Assembly: GCA_964396165.1 (NCBI GenBank)
Contig: CAYNEF010000016.1
Coordinates: forward strand, 1 to 64,000
Length of the DNA: 64,000 nt
Direction: 5' to 3'
Source of the DNA: CALCZU01 sp964396165
GTDB lineage: Bacteria; Bdellovibrionota; FAC87; UBA2466
The notes beneath the pieces were generated by a model, which did no database searches, had not been told where the DNA came from, and was given only the letters and a program-made list of their open reading frames with translations. Positions 51,665 to 59,392 of the stretch are shown piece by piece (position 1 is the stretch's first letter; each line of letters begins with the position of its first letter). Position numbers and translations under genes: made by a program.

Positions 51665-52489
51665 ATGAACAAACCAGAAATATATAGCTACCACGATTAC
51701 AGACAGTACTTAAAAGATCGTGTGGAGTATGAAAAGTCGGTACAACCGCGCTTCTCCCTCCGTACACTTGCTGGCCTTGTAAAAGTAGCTCCTGGTTTTT
51801 TACCGATGCTTCTTTCCGGTAGCCGCTCTGTCACGAGCGAAGTGCTTGAGCGCATCGGCACAGAGCTTGGCTTAAATAAAGAAGAGCGCAAGTACTTGCA
51901 GGATTTAAGAACGATTGCAGAAAGCCCTTCTCAAGCATTGCGCTTACAAGCGCTCGAAGGTCTGCAAAAATCGAAAAGCTACGGGGAAAAAAATCCCCGC
52001 GAAGTAGAGATGCGCGAGTATTTGACACACTGGTTTAATGTCACCATTCGCGAAATGGTAAATTTAGAAGACTTTCAATTAGACGCAAAATGGATACGCT
52101 CTAGAATGCGGGTGAAAGTAAGTCTTTCAGAAGTAGAACAGGCGATAAAGTTTTTACTGGATAACGGCTTTATCAAAAAAACGGCGAATGGCAAAGTAGT
52201 CGTCGCCGAAAAAAAGTTGGAATGTACGGGAAGCGTATTGAGACTGGTGTTTAGCCAGTTTCATAGAGAGATGCTCAGTCTTGCATCAAACGCACTGGAT
52301 ACGGTGCCGTATGAAGAAAGATCGATTACGGGACTGACGTTTCCGATACCAGCGAGCAAGTACAAAGAGATTTTTAAAATTTTAGATGAAACGCTGGATC
52401 GCATTGATGCGATTTCAGCAGAGAGCAAGGGAAATGATTCGGTTTACCATGTCGGTATCTCGCTCTTTCCTTTAACGGAGAAAAAGTAA
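51665..52489 (+). CDS. TIGR02147-family regulator-like protein
   Basis: 274 residues matching the TIGR02147 pattern: an opening Y-x-D-Y-R-x-Y-L-K motif (YHDYRQYLKDRVEYEK), an HTH-like RFSLRTLAGLVKVAPGFLPMLLSG segment (about 29-52), LGLNKEERKYLQDL (about 68-81) and a C-terminal domain with an EERSITGLTFPI strand. This family is expanded in Fibrobacter and in Bdellovibrio-type predators and is regarded as regulatory. It is followed with one base between by a lipoprotein gene, so it likely controls, or is made with, the two lipoproteins downstream. Confidence 0.88.
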   Translation: MNKPEIYSYHDYRQYLKDRVEYEKSVQPRFSLRTLAGLVKVAPGFLPMLLSGSRSVTSEVLERIGTELGLNKEERKYLQDLRTIAESPSQALRLQALEGLQKSKSYGEKNPREVEMREYLTHWFNVTIREMVNLEDFQLDAKWIRSRMRVKVSLSEVEQAIKFLLDNGFIKKTANGKVVVAEKKLECTGSVLRLVFSQFHREMLSLASNALDTVPYEERSITGLTFPIPASKYKEIFKILDETLDRIDAISAESKGNDSVYHVGISLFPLTEKK

Positions 52490-52490
52490 G

Positions 52491-53279
52491 ATGAAACACA
52501 TATTACTCACAATCGGTTTAATCTTAAGTTTAAATGCCTGCGGCACCAAAGTCGGCACAGGAGCAGTGAATGTAGAGTTCACTAACAATACTGCGGGCGC
52601 AAGAGAAGCAGAAATGCAATCTGTCGGCATCAGAGGCTTGTGGAATGCACTTTCTTTACAAACAACTGCCCTACTCGGTGTGACTCCGACGATTTACCAG
52701 ATGAAATTAGTTTCTTTTTACATTGTAGAAGATAAGGATCCTGTTACAGGAAATAACAGAGGATCAGGCGCACATATCTGGATAAGTAAAAATTGTGACT
52801 CTGATCTCACCTATTGCGGTATTAACACGGCTTATACAAATGGGTACACGGCAGATTATTTTGATTTTGCCAGACCAAGTAGCGTCGTAAATTCCGAGTT
52901 TAACAATTACAAAAGAGATACTAAAGATTCCCAACTTGGAGCAGGCACTTATAACTACATCAGCATGGATTTTACAGGAAAAGTGTATGATGGTGATACA
53001 ACAGCAAACTTAAAGTTCGGAACAACTACTGCTAATGAAGTACGGGCACAAAATTATGCGCTCACTGTGAAATTGCCTGAACCACTTGTATTAGCAGAAG
53101 GTGAATCGTTCACGGTAAATTTGGCTTACTCTTTAGATAACCGTTACTATGCAAATGGCACGTATGTGCAGCCACCGGCGGAATTAACTAGTTCTCAAAA
53201 GTGGACCTGTAACGGCACAACAAGCAACATCCCTTGTATCGTCGAAGCAGAGTTCACTCCGACGATTACAAAGAAGTAA
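52491..53279 (+). CDS. Lipoprotein paralog A, downstream of the TIGR02147 gene
   Basis: 262 residues with a signal peptide and lipobox (LNAC, Cys17). It shares with the next gene the blocks ESVGIRG/AVGIRG, GVTPTIYQMKLVSFYIVE, HIWISKNCDSDLTYCGIN, DYFDFA, YKRDTKDSQLG and LAYSLDN, so the two are tandem duplicates. Two Cys in NCDSDLTYCG and a late pair (WTCNG…IPCIVE) may form disulfides. The single-base spacing after the TIGR02147 stop shows cotranslation. Family unknown. Confidence 0.82.
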   Translation: MKHILLTIGLILSLNACGTKVGTGAVNVEFTNNTAGAREAEMQSVGIRGLWNALSLQTTALLGVTPTIYQMKLVSFYIVEDKDPVTGNNRGSGAHIWISKNCDSDLTYCGINTAYTNGYTADYFDFARPSSVVNSEFNNYKRDTKDSQLGAGTYNYISMDFTGKVYDGDTTANLKFGTTTANEVRAQNYALTVKLPEPLVLAEGESFTVNLAYSLDNRYYANGTYVQPPAELTSSQKWTCNGTTSNIPCIVEAEFTPTITKK

Positions 53280-53370
53280 AAAAGTTTCTTAACCAAGAAA
53301 ATCAAGCAAACCAAAAAACGCTTCATGGTGAAGCAAGTGGATTGGTGCGCTTAAAATGTACGGAGTACGT

Positions 53371-54186
53371 ATGAAAAACACGGAACAAACACTCAAACCA
53401 GTACTGATAGCAATCATCGCAAGCACAGCGCAACTCGGATGTGGAAAAAAATCCGATGGTCCAAGTGTGAACGTGCAGTTCACAAATCATTCTGCAAGCG
53501 AACAAAGAGCTGAATATGAAGCAGTTGGCATCAGAGGGCTAATGCGCGGGTTATCCATGCAGACGAGCAGCCTGCTAGGCATCACTCCCCGCATCTACCA
53601 AAAAAAGCTGGTAGCTTTTTACATGGTGGAAGCAATGGAAGCTGACGGAACCAACAAAGGAGCCGGGACACACATCTGGACCAATAAAAACTGTGACTCT
53701 GATCTCACTTACTGTGGAATTAATCCGGACCATGCCAATGGATACCTTGCAGACTACTTTGATTTTGCAAAAGGCAGTGCTGCAGTAAATGCCGATTTCA
53801 ATTCCTACAAAAGAGACACCAAAGACTCGCAACTTGGCACTGGAACATACAACTACATCCGAATGGATTTCACAGGCAAAGTATTCTCTGACTCTGACAA
53901 TACTCCGAATTTGAAGTTCGGTGATGGAGAAGCACACGAAGTGCGCTCTCAAGATCACGCATTGCTTGTAAAACTGCCTGAGCCACTAGTGATTGAAAAA
54001 AACGATACGATCACAGTGGATTTGGCATACTCACTCGACAATATTTTCTATGCAGTAGGCGATAGAGAATCAAATTTACGTCCTAGCGAAGTCTCCGATG
54101 AAGCCAAATGGACATGTGCTAATTCCGAAAGCGCCTCTGACTGTATAGTGGAAGTAGAATTCTCCCCAACGGTCACTAAAAAATAA
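53371..54186 (+). CDS. Lipoprotein paralog B
   Basis: 271 residues from ATG 53371, picked because GGAG lies upstream; an ATG five codons earlier is possible. A signal peptide leads to a lipobox (LGCG region, Cys after AQLG). It aligns with paralog A along its whole length (see that entry), so this locus underwent a tandem duplication, probably recent enough that the central Cys-bearing block is nearly unchanged. Probably in the same transcript. Confidence 0.82.
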   Translation: MKNTEQTLKPVLIAIIASTAQLGCGKKSDGPSVNVQFTNHSASEQRAEYEAVGIRGLMRGLSMQTSSLLGITPRIYQKKLVAFYMVEAMEADGTNKGAGTHIWTNKNCDSDLTYCGINPDHANGYLADYFDFAKGSAAVNADFNSYKRDTKDSQLGTGTYNYIRMDFTGKVFSDSDNTPNLKFGDGEAHEVRSQDHALLVKLPEPLVIEKNDTITVDLAYSLDNIFYAVGDRESNLRPSEVSDEAKWTCANSESASDCIVEVEFSPTVTKK

Positions 54187-54206
54187 CTCTCTCACGTACC
54201 ACCACT

Positions 54207-54267
54207 AATAACTTCCCCCAGCACTGCAGAGATTAAAAAAATCTGTATGGTTCTGGGGGAACTTATT
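54207..54267. terminator. Long hairpin after the lipoprotein pair
   Basis: AATAACTTCCCCCAG (54207-54221) and CTGGGGGAACTTATT (54253-54267) pair at 14 of 15 positions; an inner AGATT/AATCT stem with an A5 loop lies between. It sits 20 bases after the paralog B stop. There is no T-run behind it, so termination is likely but not certain; it could stabilise the transcript instead. Confidence 0.55.
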
Positions 54268-54292
54268 GATGGCGCAGTTACGCCTAATAGTG

Positions 54293-54323
54293 AAAGCTAC
54301 CTAACTCTGCACGTGCAGAGTTC
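54293..54323. repeat. 31-bp palindromic repeat, copy 1
   Basis: Contains the perfect palindrome CTCTGCACGTGCAGAG, extended outward by matching AA/TT. It matches copy 2 (55128-55158) at 29 of 31 bases. An 11-codon frame (54269-54304) closes inside it with the codons K-A-T-stop, resembling the K-A-A-stop of the antitoxin gene that closes in copy 2. Confidence 0.75.
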
Positions 54324-54448
54324 TCTATAAAAAACACGCTCCCCTCAGTTCGTAGCCAAGTTACCATTGCCAAGTTAATACACTCCCGATGTAACACGCG
54401 CTGTCAGCAATGCATTTGACAGCGATATATATCTAGTGAGTATATATA

Positions 54449-54766
54449 ATGAGTAGTACGAATATAATATCGGTCCAACGGCTAACGTTGGGCAGATCGA
54501 ACCGTTTTGTTGTGGAACTAAAAATAAGAAAAGTAACACGGGACCTGAAATACCCGGAAGGTATTAAAGTAAATATGTCTTTAATTGATACTAAACAAAA
54601 TTGCATCAGACTACTGATAGACAACCATGCACCTTACGGATTTCATATTCACTATCGATTGCCCGAAGAACACGCGTACAGAGAAACGCTAAGTGTATCC
54701 AATTACAAAGAAGCGGCGGATTATTTTATTAGTATCGCAGAAAGGATTGCGGATGAAGAAGAATGA
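54449..54766 (+). CDS. TumE-like (DUF6516) toxin
   Basis: 105 residues with the DUF6516/TumE features: NMSLIDTKQNCIRLLIDNHAP then an FHIHYRLPEEHAYRET segment and a C-terminal helix. TumE proteins are toxins of a type II pair whose partner is a winged-helix protein. Here the partner-like gene follows and overlaps by 14 bases. The pair lies between palindromic repeat copies 1 and 2. A 126-base region between copy 1 and this ATG contains AT-rich promoter-like sequence. Confidence 0.72.
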   Translation: MSSTNIISVQRLTLGRSNRFVVELKIRKVTRDLKYPEGIKVNMSLIDTKQNCIRLLIDNHAPYGFHIHYRLPEEHAYRETLSVSNYKEAADYFISIAERIADEEE

Positions 54767-55139
54767 CATAATGGAAATTCATTTTGTTTCGTTGAGAGAC
54801 TTTTTTAAAAAAACACATGGCAAACAATCGCAAAATATCGTTTTATTTGAAAAAGTGGAAGGCTTTCGTACTTTTGCAAGTTCTCAAAAAATTGAATTAC
54901 TTTCAGTACTAGCCACAGAAGCTCCAAAGTCTATTTATGAACTAGCAAAACTTCTAGGTCGTACTTTTCCTTCCGTGTGGAAAGACTGCGTGGCACTTAA
55001 ATCCATGGGGTTTATCAAACTTATAAAAAGTAACGACAATCGCGGTTCATTAAAACCCGAATTAATTTTTGCTTATAACGCCATCAAAGTCTTTCTGCCT
55101 CGTGGCGCTTATCAGATACAATTTTCAAAAGCTGCCTGA
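54753..55139 (+). CDS. TumA-like winged-helix antitoxin
   Basis: 128 residues from ATG 54753, inside the end of the toxin gene (14-base overlap), rather than the earlier in-frame ATG. A winged helix spans about residues 42-100 (KIELLSVLATEAPKSIYELA followed by LLGRTFPSVWKDCVALKSMG), as in HVO_A0114/TumA antitoxins, which bind DNA and the toxin. The last codons and stop lie inside palindromic repeat copy 2. Confidence 0.75.
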   Translation: MKKNDIMEIHFVSLRDFFKKTHGKQSQNIVLFEKVEGFRTFASSQKIELLSVLATEAPKSIYELAKLLGRTFPSVWKDCVALKSMGFIKLIKSNDNRGSLKPELIFAYNAIKVFLPRGAYQIQFSKAA

Positions 55140-55158
55140 CTCTGCACGTGCAGAGTTC
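55128..55158. repeat. 31-bp palindromic repeat, copy 2
   Basis: 29 of 31 bases match copy 1. The antitoxin stop codon is within its left part. With copy 1 it brackets the toxin-antitoxin pair; with copy 3 it brackets the membrane-protein gene. Confidence 0.75.
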
Positions 55159-55207
55159 ACCACCCTCACGAAAACTTTCTGGTCTGAGATATGCATTAAA
55201 ATTTTGC

Positions 55208-55600
55208 ATGAACAGATTTATAAAAATCATTGCTGGGCTTGTTGCAATCGGGCTTTGGATGGTCGAAATGCAAGTGCCTGCCACAAAAATCAGCTTAGTA
55301 GGGGATCGCTATTACGTTCCCTCTATTGAGTGGGTAACCTGGTTGTCTTTTTTAGCAGGTGTGACCGCACTTCTTTCTGCACGAAAAAAGGCGAAACATC
55401 CACGAAGGCTGACACTGGCGGCAGGGTTAGAACTTTTAGGGGGCGGTCTCATTGCTTTAGGCAGACACGATCCGATGTGGATGGCGGTGTGGAATCTCTC
55501 CTTAAGTGGCGTTCTATTGGTAACGGCGCTTTTTTCTCCCGCCCACAAGCTAGAAAGCAACGAGCCTATCAACCGGGAAGATTTACCGACGGCAGCTTAG
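55208..55600 (+). CDS. Small integral membrane protein, unknown function
   Basis: 130 residues from ATG 55208 (MNRFIKIIAGLVAIGLWMVE); a start 20 codons earlier would lie against repeat copy 2. Three to four hydrophobic segments (IIAGLVAIGLWMV, WLSFLAGVTALL, LELLGGGLIALG, LSLSGVLLVTALF) form a membrane protein. The ribosome site is weak. No family recognised. It sits between repeat copies 2 and 3, and so in the same cassette-like array as the toxin-antitoxin pair. Confidence 0.6.
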   Translation: MNRFIKIIAGLVAIGLWMVEMQVPATKISLVGDRYYVPSIEWVTWLSFLAGVTALLSARKKAKHPRRLTLAAGLELLGGGLIALGRHDPMWMAVWNLSLSGVLLVTALFSPAHKLESNEPINREDLPTAA

Positions 55601-55605
55601 GACAA

Positions 55606-55621
55606 CTCTGCACGTGCAGAG
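55606..55621. repeat. Palindromic repeat, copy 3
   Basis: The 16-base palindrome CTCTGCACGTGCAGAG, 5 bases after the membrane-protein stop. The flanks are less similar to copies 1 and 2 than those are to each other. Confidence 0.7.
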
Positions 55622-55688
55622 TAGCCGTACACGCCTTTATGACGCCTTGCGCATTCCTCTAAATTAGCTTTGAATTTCCGTTACTCAA

Positions 55689-55717
55689 TTGACAACCCCG
55701 GCCCGCCGCAATAAGTT
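55689..55717 (+). promoter_or_regulatory. Promoter of tRNA-Asp
   Basis: TTGACA at 55689-55694, a 17-base GC-rich spacer, then TAAGTT at 55712-55717, about 30 bases before the tRNA 5' end. The -10 box matches consensus at 3 of 6 positions. Confidence 0.5.
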
Positions 55718-55746
55718 TTGTCCCTTAAACCAGCTTGTTGATTAAT

Positions 55747-55823
<77 letters not shown>

Positions 55824-55854
55824 GTTTTATTTAAATTTAAAATTAAGCTTAATA

Positions 55855-56271
55855 TTAATATTCAGCGACGTAGTCGCCTTTATGTTTCTTACCCGCATGA
55901 CAAACAGCCTCTATGTTGTGATCATCAGGATCTAATATAAAGGCACCGTAATAATTTTCATGGTACTTCATTCGTAAACCAGGCTTACCATTATCTTTTC
56001 CACCAGAAGCCAAAGAGGACCGATAAAATGCATCGACTTGCTCATGATTATCAGCCCTGAAAGCTATATGAAGTCGTGGTTCGTTACGTAAACCCTCACT
56101 AATCCAAAAATCAGTTTGGTTGGAATCCTGCCACCCAAAAATCAAAACTCCTTGTTCATTTTTCTGGGGTACTTCCATTAATCTCTTGTATCCAAGAGGT
56201 GCCAGGGCATTGTCATAAAAGTGTACGCTTTTTTTAAGGTCGCTAACCTGAAGGGCGATGTGGTCAATCAT
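55855..56271 (-). CDS. Glyoxalase/bleomycin-resistance (VOC) family protein
   Basis: 138 residues of one VOC domain: MIDHIALQVSDLKKSVHFYDNALAPLGYKRL at the start, PRLHIAFRA in the middle and FILDPDDHNIEAVCH at the end, the last giving the conserved Glu metal ligand. Such single-domain proteins dimerise and bind a divalent metal; many are enzymes of unknown substrate. It is the first gene after the tRNA-Asp and is convergent to it. Confidence 0.87.
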   Translation of the reverse strand: MIDHIALQVSDLKKSVHFYDNALAPLGYKRLMEVPQKNEQGVLIFGWQDSNQTDFWISEGLRNEPRLHIAFRADNHEQVDAFYRSSLASGGKDNGKPGLRMKYHENYYGAFILDPDDHNIEAVCHAGKKHKGDYVAEY

Positions 56272-56503
56272 TGGTTTGGAATAGAGGAGTTTGAGGGGTT
56301 TGCCAAGTTTGAGTTATGAGAATCGCTAGTGATGACTCGAAGCAGAAAGTCGGAACTTGTGCGATTATCCAACTACTTTGAATTTTTCATTTTTTTCTTA
56401 GATAATTTTTAAAGTTTAAAGAGCTTAGCTGCTTCGAGAGTAACAAGAAAACCTAAGAGTGTTACGCTTTCGGAAGGGGCTCGAGGTCTCAGGAGACTTG
56501 ATA

Positions 56504-57421
56504 ATGAACTTATTATTCCTTTCCATCATTCTGAATATAAAAGTGGCAACTGCAGCCCACAAAAAAAGTACTCCTTATGTCTTTGATTATGACGCCTATC
56601 GAATAGCTAGCCAAAGTTTAAGGAATGTAACTCCCAAGAGGGGAGATACAGAGGGTAACTCGTCAGTAAATCAAGAAGATTTAAGCAAGATATTTCCTAT
56701 TATTATCGCGTCTTCGTCAGGGAAAAAACGCACTGTGAACGTTCACCAACAAATTACATATCAGGCTTTGGGTGGATTGGTGAAAGAAAGTTGTCTATCG
56801 AAAATCGTTGAGGCAAACACCCAACAAGACAACGGCGACGCCTTTAAAGATGGTAGAAATCATTTTGATGACAATAAAATTTGTCCGAGTGCTGAACAAA
56901 TCGAAGTACATATTGTCCAGATAAAAAGTAACAATAGTGATTTAGATGAAAAGATAAAGCACTTTGGTGCCGTATTGCACGCAATTCAGGATTTTTATTC
57001 TCATTCAAACTATGCAGAAATTTTCTCAAATATCGTAAAAGGGAAAACAAGCGCAGATATAGAAACGATAAATTTTGGTATGGTTTGTAATGGCGACACT
57101 CTTAAACCGTCAAAGGAACAGCCAAAAGAATTTAGGGAGCTCTTCACAGCGTGGTATTACGGCCACGGTGCAACAAATGAACGTGAGGGTCTTTTTAACG
57201 AACTTCCTCATGCAAAATCTCATTTGTACTGGAACAAGGACTTACCCCCCGAAAAAAATACTTATGACTTCTATGCAGCCTTTCTGACATCGCAGTCTTC
57301 CTTTAAAGTTCCAACTGGCTGGCACCAAAATTTGTTTGATATCGCCTTTGATCTTCAGGTCCGTCATTCCAAGCAATATTTCAACAGAGTCAAAGAATAC
57401 TTTATCAACAAAGATTGTTAG
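56504..57421 (+). CDS. Secreted HET-C/zinc phospholipase C-like protein
   Basis: 305 residues from ATG 56504, chosen because AGGAG lies 9 bases upstream and it opens with a signal peptide (MNLLFLSIILNIKVATAA). The region NVHQQITYQALGG, DGRNHFDDNK and HFGAVLHAIQDFYSHSNYAE (about residues 75-185) has the His/Asp set of the HET-C and zinc-dependent phospholipase C/P1-nuclease folds, where LHAxQDFYxHSN carries metal ligands. A role in lipid or membrane attack, or as an effector, is an inference. The AT-rich region around it differs from the neighbours. Confidence 0.6.
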   Translation: MNLLFLSIILNIKVATAAHKKSTPYVFDYDAYRIASQSLRNVTPKRGDTEGNSSVNQEDLSKIFPIIIASSSGKKRTVNVHQQITYQALGGLVKESCLSKIVEANTQQDNGDAFKDGRNHFDDNKICPSAEQIEVHIVQIKSNNSDLDEKIKHFGAVLHAIQDFYSHSNYAEIFSNIVKGKTSADIETINFGMVCNGDTLKPSKEQPKEFRELFTAWYYGHGATNEREGLFNELPHAKSHLYWNKDLPPEKNTYDFYAAFLTSQSSFKVPTGWHQNLFDIAFDLQVRHSKQYFNRVKEYFINKDC

Positions 57422-57464
57422 ACTTTATAATCGATATACTCATCAAATAGAAAATCACAAACAT

Positions 57465-58283
57465 ATGAAGAAAACTTACAAAAATTGGTTCGAATATTGG
57501 AATGAGGTTTCGATTGGATTGGACAAGCACATTGAAGCTAGTCGTAATCCGCAAGCAGAAAAATATATAATATGCTCACTAGGGCTTTTCTCTTTTATCA
57601 CCGAAGAACTTCCTGACAAATGTAAAAAACATAAAGAAATTGTGCAGCATCTATATCCACTAATTATCGAACTTCACGATATTTTACGAAGTACACTATT
57701 AACTCAATCACATCTGCTTACTGCGACTTCAGCCTTTAATCTTAGAAGTGCGTTTGAGATAACAAGTAATCTTACTTATATTTATTGCCATGCAACACCC
57801 TCTATTATGTGTGAAAGATTGAATGCATTTTATAGGTATGAGCAACTCATTGGAGCAAAATATTCTCCCAATTTAAAAGCTGAACCAGAACTTATAGAAC
57901 GTGAATTTGCTACTAAGCACCCGTATTGGTCCAAAAAAGACGGACTATTAAAAGAGGGAGCCGACTGGACAGGAGAAGATTTAAGTTTCAAAAAAATCAC
58001 TGAGAAAATTGGCAAAAGTAAAGACTACTATCAAATTTATAAATTGACCTCGAAATTTTTGCATGGCTCGCCAATTGTCATAAACCTCTACCGCAGTAAA
58101 TTTGGAACTAGCTGTGTAACAGATCCGAAACACTCTACGATGTTTAATTTAATGTGCGCACATGCGATTATGGAAGGTCTTAAGGAGTTTTGTAATTTTT
58201 TTGAAATAGAATTTCCAATGCATGATTATAGCCTAGTGCAGCTTGAAATGGTCAAAGTAGAAGCAACTTTGAACGAAGCTTAG
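57465..58283 (+). CDS. DUF5677-like protein
   Basis: 272 residues from ATG 57465; the frame is open 43 codons further back, overlapping the previous gene. It is mainly helical, with a central THLLTATSAFNLRSAFE-like helix (residues about 90-110), the KLTSKFLHGSP motif (about 195-205) and a C-terminal helix set, as in DUF5677 proteins from defence- and mobile-element neighbourhoods. The role is unknown. It starts 44 bases after the phospholipase-like gene and is on the same strand. Confidence 0.6.
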   Translation: MKKTYKNWFEYWNEVSIGLDKHIEASRNPQAEKYIICSLGLFSFITEELPDKCKKHKEIVQHLYPLIIELHDILRSTLLTQSHLLTATSAFNLRSAFEITSNLTYIYCHATPSIMCERLNAFYRYEQLIGAKYSPNLKAEPELIEREFATKHPYWSKKDGLLKEGADWTGEDLSFKKITEKIGKSKDYYQIYKLTSKFLHGSPIVINLYRSKFGTSCVTDPKHSTMFNLMCAHAIMEGLKEFCNFFEIEFPMHDYSLVQLEMVKVEATLNEA

Positions 58284-58468
58284 TACTTTTCTGATTAGAC
58301 TTTCCCAAAAAAACAATCCAAAATCAATTAATCTAAAATTTCGAGGACCGATACTCCACAAATCCAAGCTTATTTATTTTCCCTCAAACCACCTAAAAAG
58401 CAATTTACCCTTGCGAGCAATCGCAACGCTAAGTCAAATTTTAGATTGTATGCTTATTTTATAGTTTG

Positions 58469-58504
58469 TTATACAATGTTAACTAATAGTTATATATTGT
58501 ATAA
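58469..58504 (+). promoter_or_regulatory. 36-bp dyad over the RM-operon promoter
   Basis: TTATACAAT (58469-58477) and ATTGTATAA (58496-58504) are perfect inverted repeats around an 18-base spacer that is itself partly symmetric (TAACTA/TAGTTA). TATAAT at 58500-58505 overlaps the right arm and lies 20 bases before the GTG start of the ribbon-helix-helix gene, so a repressor binding here would block the promoter. The 58284-58468 stretch is AT-rich with no gene supported. Confidence 0.6.
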
Positions 58505-58525
58505 TATTAACTTACGTGACTAACA

Positions 58526-58732
58526 GTGAACAATTCGAGCTTACCAAAGAGACATTTTACGAAAGGCGGGAGAAAATTTGTCGGCTTCCGTCTGCCGGAC
58601 GAACTCAAAAAGAAGATTGAATCGTTGGCTGACAAACTAGGTTGGACTGTAACGGATGTGGCACAGACAGCATTGGACCACTACGTCCACATCGAACTGT
58701 CCAAAGAGAAGCAGACAAAAAAAAAGGACTAG
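58526..58732 (+). CDS. Ribbon-helix-helix regulator
   Basis: 68 residues from GTG 58526. FVGFRLPDELKKKIESLADK followed by LGWTVTDVAQTALDHYV is the beta strand plus two helices of a MetJ/Arc-type ribbon-helix-helix domain, with basic ends. These proteins bind DNA as dimers on palindromes; the dyad just upstream is a natural target, which would make it the autorepressor of the restriction-modification operon. It lies 9 bases before the next gene. No Shine-Dalgarno is seen. Confidence 0.75.
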   Translation: MNNSSLPKRHFTKGGRKFVGFRLPDELKKKIESLADKLGWTVTDVAQTALDHYVHIELSKEKQTKKKD

Positions 58733-58741
58733 AGGTTAGGA

Positions 58742-59392
58742 TTGGAATATTTAGAGAAAGACGATACTTCGCGAAGCTTGATTAAATCAAAAAAGCGCGT
58801 TGCAGATCATGGAGAAGTCTTTACACCTCCTTGGTTGGTCGAAGCTATGCTTGATCTTACTGGAGAGTCAGATCGAATCGAGGCTCGTTTTTTGGAGCCT
58901 GCATGTGGCAATGGAAATTTTTTAACTCGTATTCTGCAACGAAAACTTGCCGTCGTTGAACTTAAAAGCAGAAAATCTAGTCACAACAAGAAATATCTCG
59001 CTCTTATTGCTGTCATGTCTATCTACGGCATTGAGCTTTTGGAGGATAACATCATTGAATGTCGCAAAAGGCTGCTGTGCGTATTCGCTGATTATCTAAA
59101 GATAGAACCATCGGACGTACTTTATCGAGCAGCTTCCCGCGTATTGTCCTTGAACCTTATTCCTGGTGATGCGTTAAAAATGCGCACTAATGACGGTCGT
59201 CCCATCGTGTTTTCAGAATGGGAATATTTAAGTAGAGGAAGATTTCGGAGACGCGACTTTCGATTTGATCTTCTTAGCCAAACGTCTGGAGTCGGAAGTG
59301 AGGCAATAATTCCAATGAAAGTTTGTGCGGCAATGACTATCGGCGAAATCGAGAATTCCAAAACGAACAAAGTTCGTGAGGTGTTGTCGTGA
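58742..59392 (+). CDS. Small N6-methyltransferase-like protein lacking NPPY
   Basis: 216 residues, TTG start with GAGG seven bases upstream. HGEVFTPPWLVEAMLDL (about 24-40) is the motif X helix and FLEPACGNGNFLTRIL (about 50-65) is SAM motif I of gamma-class N6-adenine methylases. The D/N-P-P-Y catalytic motif is absent; where it would be expected the protein has a basic stretch (SRGRFRRRDFRFDLL). It could be an inactive SAM-binding partner of the next gene's product. The stop overlaps the next GTG by four bases. A short N-terminal 'subunit M' annotation is common for its relatives. Confidence 0.7.
   Translation: MEYLEKDDTSRSLIKSKKRVADHGEVFTPPWLVEAMLDLTGESDRIEARFLEPACGNGNFLTRILQRKLAVVELKSRKSSHNKKYLALIAVMSIYGIELLEDNIIECRKRLLCVFADYLKIEPSDVLYRAASRVLSLNLIPGDALKMRTNDGRPIVFSEWEYLSRGRFRRRDFRFDLLSQTSGVGSEAIIPMKVCAAMTIGEIENSKTNKVREVLS

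Noticed and set aside
54293..55621. CRISPR array
   Set aside because: Three repeats only, spaced about 0.5-0.8 kb apart with genes between, no regular spacers and no cas genes.
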